Source: Epiperipatus broadwayi | Lineage: Eukaryota > Onychophora > Udeonychophora > Euonychophora > Peripatidae | Direction of reading: 5' to 3' | Assembly: GCA_028023455.1 (NCBI GenBank) | Contig: JAQFVV010000020.1 | Coordinates: 9,781,092 to 9,845,091, forward strand | DNA length: 64,000 nt | Part shown: positions 45,405 to 56,583 of the stretch, in pieces | Layout of the letters: each line of letters starts with the position of its first letter | How positions within the stretch are numbered: position 1 is the stretch's first letter | Notes under the pieces: model-generated | Databases searched by the model: none | Told to the model about the DNA's origin: nothing | The model's input: the letters and a program-made list of their open reading frames with translations, nothing else | Made by a program: the position numbers and the translations under genes

Positions 45405-45580
45405 AGGTTAATAATTACACAACGTTTCGAGTAGTAGTATTCTCCACTCTTCTTCAGGTGTTGCTGGCCTATATGCACAGTGACAATATTCCCTTAGAAG
45501 TTCAACTCGCACCTTTAGATTCTTGTATATCGAATTTAAGGCAAACGCTTTATCAACTGAGCTATTCTGTCATATACTTT
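45405..45580 (-). repeat. tRNA-derived SINE, family 1, copy with intact hammerhead-like boxes
   Basis: The minus strand reads GAATAGCTCAGTTGATAAAG (A box, ~45575), GGTGCGAGTTGAACTTC (B box region, ~45515), then CTGAAGA (45457-45451), a 6 bp stem II GAGTGG/CTACTC with a 9 nt loop, and GAAA (45428-45425). CGTT and GTGTAATTATTAACC follow. GTGT can pair with ACAC just before CTGAAGA. The tail is cut short relative to 20560-20845. Confidence 0.7.
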
Positions 45581-46139
45581 ATCTTTATTTTATAAATATA
45601 TGCTTCTCTTATTAAACATCCAAAAAAAATGTCTATCATGCTTTCAATAATTCATAAAATGTCATGCAGATCTTGACAAATGAAAAAATATTATTTGTAG
45701 TTCTATCGACCCAACACTTATATGGAGACAAAAAAAATTGTAAAGAGAATATATTTATTAATCTTTAAAAAACAAAAACAATAAGCAATCAGGTTGTTAA
45801 TTAATCGCTATTAATAGGCCTTTATTAATAGCCACACCTTTTTCACATATTCTTTTAAATATAGCTATTGTAATAAATAAATAATTTTCTTTTTCAAAAA
45901 TTACAAAAAAATAAAATACAGTTTATCTTATCTTCCATTATGCTGTAGTTACCTCTCAAGCAATAATAATAAACTTTTTTTAAAAAAAAAATCTTATTTA
46001 TTTAAAAACACTGAAAATATTAAATATCGTCGCTCGATTTGGGCCATTTCGTATTAGACAGTTACTATATGCTCCCAAAATTGTATAATTTAACAAATGG
46101 GCTTCCTAAACCGGCAAATACATAATACCAGTTTGGAGG
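45581..46139. other. AT-rich non-coding DNA
   Basis: Nothing recognised. Confidence 0.4.
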
Positions 46140-46960
46140 GTACTTTGGGATTACAATTGTTGTAATCATTCGTCCATAATTATTCTAAAACTTTACGTTT
46201 GTTATTTTTTTTAAAGATTAGCAAACTTTATGCTTAATAAATTAATTTTATAATTTGAAAAAAAAAGAAGGGATTTTGAATACGCACATTACGAATATAT
46301 TTGGACGTATCACTTTAAGTTTAGTAAACATTATATAAATATTTGAAAACCAGGCACTCTTCACAAACCTACATGTGTGGTCATGTGTATTAGTTGTATG
46401 AGATAGTCTGGATAGTTGAACGGTGCTTGAAAGTCTGAGTTCGAATCCCCTATACTTACGAACGTCATATTTAAAAATGAGTTTTTGAATTCAAGTTACT
46501 TTTAAAAATTTATTATGAATATGATATAAATAAAATATTTTGGAGATAAAAAAAATTAGTAAACAAGGGCAATTTTCGACATTCAGTTTACTTAATTCAA
46601 ATCTTTTATTATACGTGACCACACACATGTAGAAAAGATAAATAATCACCAATATGGTATTTCGTACTGAACCTGTGGATAGTTCAAGGTTGCTTGAAAG
46701 TGCGAGGTCAAATCCGCTATATTTACAATTAAGTTCCAGGTATAAGAATGCCTGTATTTCAAATCTTATAACGTATTTACAATATTTTTTAAAATTAACT
46801 TGAATTCAAAAACTCATTTTTTAAATATAACGTTTGCGAATGGCGCTCCTGTAATGTAATCGTTCGGTCATAATAGTTCTAGTTTCGGGAATTATTCGAA
46901 AACCTTAGATTTATTTTTTTAAAGATTGTTATTTAATCGATAAATTAATTTTTATAAGGG
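46140..46960. repeat. Composite inverted/direct repeat with tRNA-like and repeat E pieces
   Basis: 46461-46515 (GAACGTCATATTTAAAAATG, AGTTTTTGAATTCAAGTTA) is the reverse complement of ~46780-46838. Inside and beside the arms lie two related tRNA-like segments, with GAGTTCGAATCCCC at ~46437 and CGAGGTCAAATCCGC at ~46708. Part of repeat E is present in reverse at 46617-46675, with the second hammerhead box only (TTTCGTAC at ~46661). Outside, ~46157-46260 and ~46855-46955 are a diverged direct repeat (GTAATCATTCGTCCATAAT against GTAATCGTTCGGTCATAAT). No ORF. Confidence 0.6.
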
Positions 46961-47289
46961 TTGCGCGTGTCCACGGCATCCATTGAAGATACGCCATTGC
47001 TACGAAGTCATCAATTATTCGTAAACTAATTTAATTATAAAACTTAAATATTTGCTCGCAAAAAGCAATAGTTAACTCAAATATGCATGCATTTATACGC
47101 ATTTAAATATCTAAAATAATCAAATGTTAATATGTAAAGTATATATAGACCTTTGAAAGTACGTTATTTATAAACTCACCTTTTTACGTGGGGAAAAGGG
47201 CAGTTCCTCTTTTCATCTCAAGGTTCTCTTTTGCAGCGCCATCTACTGGGATTATAAAAATTTTAAACAAATAAAATAAATATTTTCCT
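46961..47289. other. Non-coding DNA
   Basis: Slightly less AT-rich around 46960-47010 and 47180-47250; no gene or repeat assigned. Confidence 0.4.
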
Positions 47290-47425
47290 GAAGATTTGTC
47301 ATGATGGTATTTTAGTTGTATTTATAAATACTCTTTCCACCATATAGAATGTCTTTAACATTATTTAAATTTTCCAATTACATTCAACTGTTAATAAGAG
47401 CTGACAGGTTAGTATATTAATGTTG
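47290..47425 (-). repeat. tRNA-derived SINE, family 1, tail-only copy
   Basis: The minus strand carries ACTAACCTGTCAGCTCTTAT, TTGAATGTAATTGGAAAATT and ATAAATACAACTAAAATACC, matching the 3' half of the SINE at 20560-20845. Head and hammerhead-like core are absent. Confidence 0.6.
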
Positions 47426-49046
47426 ATATTAATTTTTATGACGTGTTAGTAAATGAAATATTAGAGATGCGCTGAGAAGAAATGATGATTCATGGATTGA
47501 AAAAGTAAAAAATATTAATCAATAAACGAACTGTTGTGCTTAAAATTAGCGTGTTTGTGTACTACATAACATTTTTATTCACTTAATAAATTTATATATT
47601 AATCCTTATCTACAGATAGTCAAAGAGTTTTTAAGATTGAAACTATTTAAAAAGCTATATATTATAAATAAATGAAACCATTAAGTGTTTAGAATTTTAC
47701 ATTTTATTTTTCCTGTCTTTAATTTTCTTTTTCTCCATTTTTTTTATATTTTTATTTGGGTCCACCGCCCTCGCTATTCGTTTCTACATTAAATTGATTT
47801 TTAAATTTTCGATGAATTTATCTTTTCTCTAATAATGATTTATCTGGTATTCCTAATTTTATTATCTATTTTAAAATACAATACAGTTTTGATTTCATTG
47901 TCACACACACGTGCGCGCTTCCCATGATTGTTTCTGGTTTGTTCACTCACGTTTTGACACCAAAAACTTTGTTTTGTATCTTCTGTGAATTTTTGTCTCA
48001 TGTTCTAATCTGTACTGGCAGTTGATTTCTAACATTATTTTAACTACATAAATTTACCATAATATTTTTTTTTTAAAAAAAAAAAGTACTGTAAATATAC
48101 AAATACTTCAAAACTCCAAACAGAAATTAACATCTTATATTTAATATACGGAAAAATTCCTTGTATTATTCCACAGGAAGTAGGTCATAATTGATAACTA
48201 AAAATAGTTTATCCACATTTCACTGATACCATAGGGGACTTAATGAATGAAATATTTCCTAGGGCCACATTAAATTTGGTTTCCAAGCATCTTAAGTTTC
48301 TATTATAGTTTTTTTCTATTTATAATCATGGATCTGTTAAACAAAATAACAGTGTTTGTTTGAGAATGTGGCTTTATATTTTAATAACCATAGAAATCTT
48401 AGCAGTGTAAATACAGTTATTATTTTCATTAATAACAAGATATGAACTCAAAGTCTTGATTAAAAGTTATTGTCAGTTGATGGATTATATTTAATTTTAA
48501 ATTACTGAAAAAGATGTAAAAGTTACCAAGGTAAAAAAAAATTCTTTTTCTGATTATTATAATTAATCTTATGAAATGCTGTAGTTTAGAAAATGGCGTA
48601 AAGAAATTAGCGACCAGTATGAATCAAAGATTCATATTCTATTATATTTTGTAATACTTTTATAGATGGATTTTGAATTGGCACTATAACTGAATTTTGG
48701 AGTACATCATTACTGATAGATCATTGTCTGTTATTTAAATTATATTGGCAATGAATTGGTAAATCTGATTCCGATTTGCCGTTTTACTGTCTGACCCACC
48801 TAATCACTTATTAAGGGGGTTTAATTAAAGCCCACCTATGTAAATAGAGAAATATATTTTTTTAACGTTTGTTTTTTATTATTTTCAACACAACTATCCT
48901 GAATAAATTACTAAAATTGACTTTGGATAGTACTAATAACGTTTAATTATACCAACACACTAATTTATTGTATTTATTAAAAAGAAAAAAAAATTCAAAT
49001 AATAAGTTTTAAATTTTTTTGATATGTTTTTAATATATATATATTA
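47426..49046. other. AT-rich non-coding DNA
   Basis: No supported gene; A and T homopolymers throughout. Confidence 0.4.
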
Positions 49047-49277
49047 TAACGGAAACGTGGTTTAGCAGTTGATTACTTATTTTAGATTCTTCAATTATTA
49101 TGTTTAAGCAGTTGAATATTTATTTTGTGAGTATTTCATATATTTTATTCGGATTATTTCATTTTATTTATACTCGTTAATTATATTTTCTTTTCAGATA
49201 ACTTCTTTGATACATTTATTTTGACACTTTGATTCTTTATTACTTATTTGTTCCTTAACCACGCCGTTACAATACAA
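49047..49277. repeat. Segment with short imperfect inverted ends
   Basis: TATAACGGAAACGTGGTTT at the left resembles the reverse complement of AACCACGCCGTTACA at the right (TGTAACGG-CGTGGTT). The ~230 bp may be a small DNA element, or the left part of a longer LTR belonging to the element at 49848-53531. Weak. Confidence 0.3.
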
Positions 49278-49847
49278 GCAGAGATCCAATACAGATATAA
49301 GCTTAACCCTATATCTGTACTCTTGATTGAACCCCAAGGCAATACGTGCATATTATCTTGGCGTTATTTTTCCCAATCAAGAAATCTCGACTGCTGAACA
49401 AAGTAAGTTATTCGAAACTTAAGGATGTCCAGCGCTTGTTATTTATTTGACTCGGGAATTCGCACGACAAGCAGTACATGAATATTTAAAACAAATGAGT
49501 ATACCCACCTTTAATCACTTTACGGTTTTCCCTCTATCGTAGCTTGGTGATAGCAAAATAAAGCAATGACACAAATTTAATAATAAACATGTTTAATAAT
49601 CATTCACACTTATAAATAAAATAGATTACAAAAAAATACATAATAATAATATGATTAAATACACTCTTAAATAATAATCCGACTAGACTAACGACTTATA
49701 AATAAATCAATAATTTAGTTCTTAGTGACGTATAGGTAAAGTTCTATTTCAAATGGTCCGTTTCCTTTATATTTTAGATTTCGATCATGAACAGAGTAAA
49801 ACAATGCATGCATGCTTATATATTATATTAGCTAGGCTTTTCATATT

Positions 49848-50648
49848 TGTCCCATGGGTATTCTTACGAGCTCGCGATTCAATTCTTCCATTCGTGGGGT
49901 TATTCCTTTCTGCTTGCGATTTGATTCTTTAGGTTATCCAGTTACAGACGAGTCCCTCCAGCAGGTCAGGCATGATCTTACACGGTGAGATAGTGGTGAG
50001 ACGGGTTAGATGCGAACCCACGTCCCTTTACCGCTACTAGCCACGCATTTCTTTCATTTCTCTTCTGGAGCTGTTGTTTCCACAACGTCTCAACTGCTAA
50101 TCCTCTAGATAACTATTTAATTTCTTAAAGTCTTTCTGTTCCTTGCTTTTGGAATTTTTTAATTAATATTTTATCTCTCCAACCAATCCTTATCATCAAG
50201 TTTTTGATTTATTTAATTTGCGGTTGGAATGTAAGTCCCAATTACTTTCGTTGTTATCATTTCCTTGACCGTAGTTTTAATTAAACTTTCACACCTACGG
50301 CCATATTGTTTCTTTTAACATATTACTTTTCTTTATTTAAATTTACAATTCTTTCTTCTTTTTTTTTACACTCGTATTTGACATTTTATTTAATTTGCTA
50401 ACATACATTTTTACTAAGAGAAGCACATTTAAATTATAGGAGAGAAAAGAGAGCATTTCTTTATTTATGCACCCCCCTCCCCTTCTCTTATATAGTACAA
50501 ATCTAAAGTAATTTGACAGTAAAACTTAATATCTTTTATTCTTTTTTCTTTTTAAAATCTAATAGCTACTTTTATTTTCCCTTCATTATTTTTAACTTAT
50601 TCACAAATATATGTGTGTGGCGACAACTTTACGTGGTCGTCACATTAC
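49848..50648 (-). mobile_element. LTR element 2, left (3') LTR
   Basis: This ~800 bp segment is repeated in the same orientation at 52738-53531. Shared blocks include CTTACGAGCTCGCGATTC, CAGCAGGTCAGGCA and CACCTACGGCCATATTGTTT. On the minus strand the right edge begins TGTAATGTGACGACC, directly preceded by a purine-rich AAAAATGGGCGGAG (50666-50649). That is the same end design as LTR element 1. The left boundary is the point where the two copies stop matching (TGTCCCATGGG). The true LTR may extend further left to ~49047. Confidence 0.72.
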
Positions 50649-52737
50649 ACTCCGCCCATTTTTGAGAATTAAAATCGGGTCGAAACTTGTTCGGAGTTGA
50701 GAGCTTATTTTAATTCCTTTGCTTCAACTCTTGTGCTTTATTGCAGACTTTCCCACTCTGTGGTGAGAGTAATGATAATGATGATGGGGATGACTGCAGA
50801 GAGAGACAGCTAGGTAGAACTATACACTTCTTTCCAATCGATTTTGGCTAATCAACCAATTTGATCTCAACGCACATGAAACCATGGCATTCCCTAACCC
50901 TATAAAACATAATGTGTTTACAGCGTGTGAACAGCAGCATATTCTACTGCCTGTTCATCTTGCATCCAACTACTAATTCTTATTCTTTATTTATTTCTTT
51001 AAGTTATTCGAGACACTGGTTTTCTTTCCATTTATTTCTTTTATTTATTGGAGAATGAGTCCAGGATTCTTACTGGTACGTCATTGGAAAGTTAACCCCC
51101 TCCCTCCCAGAGCCATGAGAATCAAAAGTGCGAAGAGATGGCTGAATCCAAGCTCAAAATAAGATTTAACCTAATGCATACCCACACACACATATGCCTC
51201 AATCTACAGCCTCATCAACCAACTGTGACATCTGCTCATTTACACCCAATATCACTATTTATTTCATTTAATTAATTTTATTATCTAATAACTTGCTGTA
51301 AAAGCCTAAATGATTCTTCCTTTACTCTTTTATTTATAACACAATTGATTTGTTAATTCAATCTTGCTTTATTAAGGATTGTAGATATAATAATTATTTA
51401 TAGTTTTTTTGTTCTGTTATTATTTCTTATGGTCATGCTGTGTATTTTAAATATTCATTAATTATAACATTTTTGTTGTTGTTGATTGTTATTCTTGGCT
51501 GTCTCATTATTATTTGGACGTTGTCCATCTGTATAAACACAAACATTTTTTTGTGATCCTTCAGATTATTATTTATCAAAGCCACAATATCAGTCGTTTA
51601 TTTCCTTTGGATTAAATTTTTGTCATGGGCACCTGTGCCTTCTTGTATATTCCATCTAAACAGACCTGGTCTCTGTTCCAGTATCTTTGATGGCTGTTCT
51701 GGATCTTGGAAAGTCTGAACTTTGGATGTATTCTGGACATTTCAGACCTTTCTGCCTATCAAGGAGGTGCCTTGTTTCTTTTAATGATGTAGAGTGAGAT
51801 TGTGTTTATACTCTAATATTAACGGATCGTTAATGTGGGGTTTAAATCTGATCCTCATGTATGATGACTATTTACTGTCAAAGCATTCAACCAACTCAAC
51901 CTGCTGAAACAGTCTTCATATAATTTTATCAACATCTCTTCTGTCTCATATTCTTTCTCTCCCTACTTTTGCTTCCCTATCCTCTGTTAACTGTTCCTGT
52001 GGACAGGTTCCCTAGCTGTATATTTTCTACAGCACCTGTGGTACTATTTTTTATTCACTTTAATTCCCTTTCTTTCTACTTTGGCTTATTCTACTCTATT
52101 CTCAGGTCGTCCTGGTATTTCAACCTTTCTTCGTCATCTTTACAGGTATGAAAATTTTATTGTATTTTTATGTTTCTTTCATTTTTCAAAATTGCCAGAC
52201 GTTCGTCCACCTCTTCTACCCTCCTACTATTTCTTTCATTCAGTTCCACACTTATTTCCATCAACATCTTTTGGCCTTCCAGCAACTTGCAGTGTATCCA
52301 TTACCATCAGCGTCTATTTTGTTTTATCATGCTTGATTATTCATTGCTATTCTCATTCCCTAATTAACTAATTCTCGGATGGTTCCATTTTTTATTTGAT
52401 ATGTGCATATTTATTTCTTTGCATAACACATGATAAATGCCCCACCTGGTTTCTTCTGCTTCTTCATTAAACTGTATAAGTTGTTGACTCCCATTATTTC
52501 TTACAGTACGTTTGTTCGATCCCCATCCCTCACTAATCATCACTCACCACGCTACCTTAAAGACCCTACACAACTGACTCAATCTATAACCCTAACTTCC
52601 CATATTTACCCTTGACACGCCATTATTTATTTTATTTTATTTTATTTGCTTTATCTACCACCAAGCTATTTTTGATTTGTTTATTAATTATTTCATAAAC
52701 TGTTAATTTTGTTTACTCTTCCGATCTCGATTCAAAT
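50649..52737. other. Internal region of LTR element 2, no ORF
   Basis: About 2.1 kb between the two LTR copies. The minus strand has no ORF over 60 codons. Plus-strand frames at 51969-52615 are T- and S-rich products of a pyrimidine-biased strand and overlap each other in three frames, typical of non-coding DNA. No clear primer binding site lies next to the right LTR (52737 leftward reads TTTGAATCGAGATCGG on the minus strand). This is a non-autonomous element or a gutted one. Confidence 0.6.
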
Positions 52738-53531
52738 GTCCCATGGGTCTTCTTACGAGCTCGCGATTCAATTCTTCCATTCGTGGGGTTATTCCTTTCT
52801 GCTTGCTATTTGATTCTTTAGGTTATCCAGTTACATACGAGTCCCTCCAGCAGGTCAGGCACGATTTTACATGGTGAGATAGTGGTGAGATGGATTAGAT
52901 GCGAACCCACATGCTTTTGTCCTTCATGCATTTCTTTCATTCTCTTCTGGAGCTGTTGTTTCCACAATGTCTCGACTGCTGATCTTCTAGATAACCTATT
53001 TAATTTCTTAAAGTCTTTCTGTTTCCTTGCTTTTGGAATTTTTTAATTAATATTTTTATCTCTCCAACCAATCCTTATCATCAAATTTTTTGATTTATTT
53101 AATTTATTAATTGGAATGTAAGTCCCAATTACTTTTGTTGTTGTCATTTCTTGACCGTGGGTTACTAATTCACTTTCCCACCTACGGCCATATTGTTTCT
53201 TTTAACATATTACATTTCTTTATTTAAATTTACAATTCTTTCTTTCTTTTTTTTACACTCGTATTTGACATTTGTTTTATTTAATTTGCTAACATACATT
53301 TTTTACTAAGAGAAGCGCATTTTAAATTATAGGAGAGAAAAGGCATTTGCTGTTGTGCCCCCTCATATAGTCTTTGTAGTACAATCTAAAGTAATTTGAC
53401 AGTAAAGCTTAATTTCTTTTATTCTTTTTCCTTTAAAATCTAATAGCTACTTTTTATTTTCCCTTCATTATTTTTAACTTATTCACAAATATTATAGTGG
53501 CTTGATAACTTTACATGGGTTGTCATAATAT
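52738..53531 (-). mobile_element. LTR element 2, right (5') LTR
   Basis: Matches 49848-50648 with perhaps 5-8% differences and several small indels, for example a ~20 bp loss near 52920. It is clearly more diverged than the LTR pair of element 1, so this is an older insertion. Its right edge (TGTCATAATATA) corresponds loosely to CGTCACATTACA in the left copy. Confidence 0.7.
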
Positions 53532-54134
53532 ATATAATATATTAATATTATAATAGTGTCTGTATTTCTTCAAAATAATATACGTGAGATTTATAAATAA
53601 ATATTTGAAAAGGAAATTAATGTAGGGGAAAAAGTGATGAAAAAATGTGATTATCCCAATTTCAATAGAGGAGTATATTTCAACCATAATAATGTAAGCA
53701 ATCATGAATGTCTCAATAAGTTATTTTAGGTCAATTATTAACCTTCTCATTAGCCCATTTTTGTTCTTTAAAAGGCAAATAAAGAAGTCATCCACAGGTA
53801 CCAAAATGACATATCTTAATGCAAGGCAAATTCTAGATTAGGGTAGCAATGGAGTGGGTTTGTTTGTACATTTAATGCTCACTGGATGGATAAAGACCTA
53901 CCTAGATATCTTATCCATGTAATTAAACTATTTCTGGATTATCAGTGACAGTCTATGCAGAAGTTTGATTAGTTCATGCTTTTATTATAATATGTAATCA
54001 TTAATCCAATAGTTATTAAAAATACTTCCTATATCTAATTATTATATTAAATATTTAAGAGCCTGATGGCACAAGAGTTATGCTGTAAGTTATATATAGT
54101 CATAGCAGGTAGGGGTTCTATTATATATATATAA
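53532..54134. other. AT-rich non-coding DNA
   Basis: A segment at ~53945-54060 (GAAGTTTGATTAG-TCATGC, then CTAATTATTATATTAAATAT) has a diverged second copy at ~58495-58770. No gene. Confidence 0.45.
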
Positions 54135-55075
54135 TACCCAACATGTATATTTGCTTTATAACTATGTGAATAATAGCAACTCATCCATATCTTATTATGT
54201 TGGGAGATGCATATGACCTGCTGAGTGTTTAAAATCCAGGTATCCCTTGCTACAGTCTTATAGTTAAAGGAGAGCATTTGTTGTTATATATGGATGTTCC
54301 ATCCATAGTCTGATGGGAGTTAAAAAAATTATGTGTACAGTGAATCATATGGCTATTTTGAAACCTTTGAATATTGACTGGTGAAGCTGATCATATTACA
54401 CATTTTGGATGGGTTATTATTGATGGTTGGGAGCCCCAGTCTATTATAATCCATCCAGGGATAATTAAAGTGCAGTGACACAATCCTTTATAATTGCATC
54501 TTACTCATATCTGTATATCACCAAATAGTACTCCTTTAAGAATTGCATAGTAATAGAGATCTGAAGTCTACATGAAAACTATTAACCCAGTTTGAATTTA
54601 TGATGTTATACTTAAACTTTGATCAGACAGGTAATAAATTCCAGAATCTTACTTGTGCTTGTACATCACTAAAGAGTATTCTTTTAAGATGTGTTTAGTA
54701 ATAGAAATCTGAAGTCTACATGAGAAGCACCAATATGAATTGATGATTTTACACTTAATCCTTGATCAGTCAAGTAATAAATTCTATATAGTAATTTTTT
54801 GTTATTTTGTTTATCTTAATTATAAAAAACTTCCATTATAACCTCATATCTCAGAGTATGAATTCCCTTCATTTAATAGATATTCTAAAACAGTGGTCTG
54901 TTTAAGTTTGATTTATGGTGCACTTTGAGTCTTGTGCACCTTCACAATCTAGAGAGGACTTGAAAGAAATTTATTGGTACAGTAACGCATGTGTAGCTGA
55001 CTAAGAATGTATGATAAGTTGTGGATGATAGCACTAATCCCTTATATTTGTTGTGATATTTGATATATCATTTAT

Positions 55076-55078
<3 letters not shown>
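54135..55078 (+). repeat. Repeat R, copy 1 (interrupted by the Penelope palindrome)
   Basis: Roughly colinear with 60449-61500. Shared blocks include ATACCCAACATGTA, GACTGGTGAAGCTGATCAT against GATGAAGCTGATCATACTGC, TGGGTTATTATTGATGGTT, and TTTAAGAATTG-GTAGT-ATAGAGAT. The continuation appears after the Penelope insertion at ~57605-57700 (TTGGTTCCTCAGTTGCCAAC). It contains the uninterrupted target site (TTATGTGTACAGTGAATC, ~54332) of the hAT insertion found in copy 2. No coding content is recognised. Confidence 0.7.

Positions 55079-55131
<53 letters not shown>
55079..55131. repeat. (AT)n microsatellite at the Penelope boundary
   Basis: An uninterrupted run of ~26 AT units. A shorter (TA)n lies at the other boundary (57597-57610), so the Penelope pair sits in an AT-repeat target. 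Confidence 0.9.
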
Positions 55132-55135
<4 letters not shown>

Positions 55136-56583
55136 TTCAAAACAATACAATAATTAATACAGTAACAATATTTTAAAACAAATATATACCAATTTAATAG
55201 AAGTACTTTCAACTATCTATGTCTTCCGATCAACTAGACTCAAATTGTATTAGAAAAAACCGTTACAAATGTAAACAAAAGCAATATGTCATACATCAAT
55301 TTTCCCACAATTCATTAATTTTTATATTGGCTGTCTGTCTATTTATCAACTGTTGCTTTTCACTTTTTATTAACATAGCTTCTTTAATTTTGCGTTTATT
55401 ATTATTTCTTTCAATACACAGAATTTTAACTTTATTAAAATCAAAATCAAAACCATAATTACATGTTACATTATGATCAAAAAATACTGATGGTGATACA
55501 TCATCATTTCTAACATTCTCTTGTCTTGATTTTTGCACTCGTTTATATAATAACAAATGCTCCCTTGATCTTTTCTCCAATGTACATTGAGATTCCCCAA
55601 TATAAGCCTTTCCATAAAAACATAGCCATTTATATATTGCACAACTTTGATTTAAAATACCACACCTATTTTTTGAATTATTTATTAATCTATTTAAATT
55701 AGGAGTAGTATAAAATGCAACTCGACATATATTTTTATATATCTGTTTTATAAATTTAACCTGTTCATTACAAATAAATGGTATTGATATCCAAGTATAT
55801 TTTATTTTATCAATATCTATAGCATCTAAAATATTTCTATTATTATTAAACTTAGTAACAATATTATAAATTAATTTATGATCATATCCAACATTTAACA
55901 AATCCATAATAAATACATTTATGTTACTTATTTTATCAGAACTATATTTACATAATTTATTATTCCTAAATAAAAATGATTTTAAACTGGATAATTTATG
56001 TGCAATTGGCACATTTGAATACCAAGGAATATATCCTCTTTTTTCAATATCTTTTATTACCATACAATAATCTAATTTATTTTTATTACGTGTAACTTTA
56101 ATATCTAAATACTGAATTGCCTTTTTTTCTTCAAAAGATTTACTCCATTTTAAACCTTCTAAACTATTTAATTCATTGAATAATACATTTATAATATCTA
56201 AACTTCCACAAACGAAAACATCATCAACATACCTGTAATAAATTTTAATACCTTGGCAATATATATTAGTATTAAGAATTATATCTTCATATCTTGATAC
56301 CACAAAACTACATATTTGTGAAACTACAGGAAGTCCCATAGGCCATCCATAATCCATTTTATAATAATTTTCATTAAATATAGCATATATATTTTTATCA
56401 ATAAAATATAATACATCATTTACAAATTTTACTTTTTTAACATCAACTTTTTTTAACCTTAAAGCATCTAATATAATTTTTATAGATTTTAATCTATCTA
56501 TTGAACCGTACATCTCACATATATCAAATGTACAAATACTATCATTATTATTAATATTAATATTTTGAATTTTCTTTACAAAA
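55132..56583 (-). mobile_element. Penelope-like element C, left copy (RT plus GIY-YIG), arm of a palindrome
   Basis: A 5'-truncated Penelope-like element read leftward. Its frame is open from the break at ~56580 to 55296 and includes part of the RT and the whole C-terminal endonuclease. The 3' flank runs to 55132. 55132-56095 is repeated in inverted orientation at 56584-57547 at ~99% identity. The remaining 488 bp (56096-56583) is the single-copy centre. Penelope-like elements are retroelements whose RT is related to telomerase and whose GIY-YIG endonuclease nicks the target (family knowledge). Confidence 0.92.
55296..56513 (-). CDS. Penelope-type reverse transcriptase/GIY-YIG endonuclease (5'-truncated)
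   Basis: 405 codons from the first Met; the frame stays open upstream to ~56578, adding DSICTFDICE, the RT block with a catalytic Asp. Then: MYGSID at the start, GWPMGLPVVSQICSF (~77-91), the active-site YRYVDDVFV (~113-121), KKAIQYLDIKV (~149-159), and a long linker. The GIY-YIG domain is CAIYKWLCFYGKAYIGES with LEKRSREH (catalytic Arg) at ~300-335. The distal part IERNNNKRKIKEA carries the conserved Glu. Catalytic residues look intact, but the RT N-terminus is missing, so it is probably not autonomous. Met-start choice is arbitrary because of truncation. Confidence 0.9.
   Translation of the reverse strand: MYGSIDRLKSIKIILDALRLKKVDVKKVKFVNDVLYFIDKNIYAIFNENYYKMDYGWPMGLPVVSQICSFVVSRYEDIILNTNIYCQGIKIYYRYVDDVFVCGSLDIINVLFNELNSLEGLKWSKSFEEKKAIQYLDIKVTRNKNKLDYCMVIKDIEKRGYIPWYSNVPIAHKLSSLKSFLFRNNKLCKYSSDKISNINVFIMDLLNVGYDHKLIYNIVTKFNNNRNILDAIDIDKIKYTWISIPFICNEQVKFIKQIYKNICRVAFYTTPNLNRLINNSKNRCGILNQSCAIYKWLCFYGKAYIGESQCTLEKRSREHLLLYKRVQKSRQENVRNDDVSPSVFFDHNVTCNYGFDFDFNKVKILCIERNNNKRKIKEAMLIKSEKQQLINRQTANIKINELWEN

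Noticed and set aside
51969-52371. Cluster of overlapping plus-strand frames in the LTR element 2 interior
   Set aside because: Open in three frames at once because the strand is pyrimidine-rich; no domain, and opposite to the element's sense.
55219-55458. 79-codon plus-strand frame
   Set aside because: Antisense to the end of the Penelope GIY-YIG coding region.
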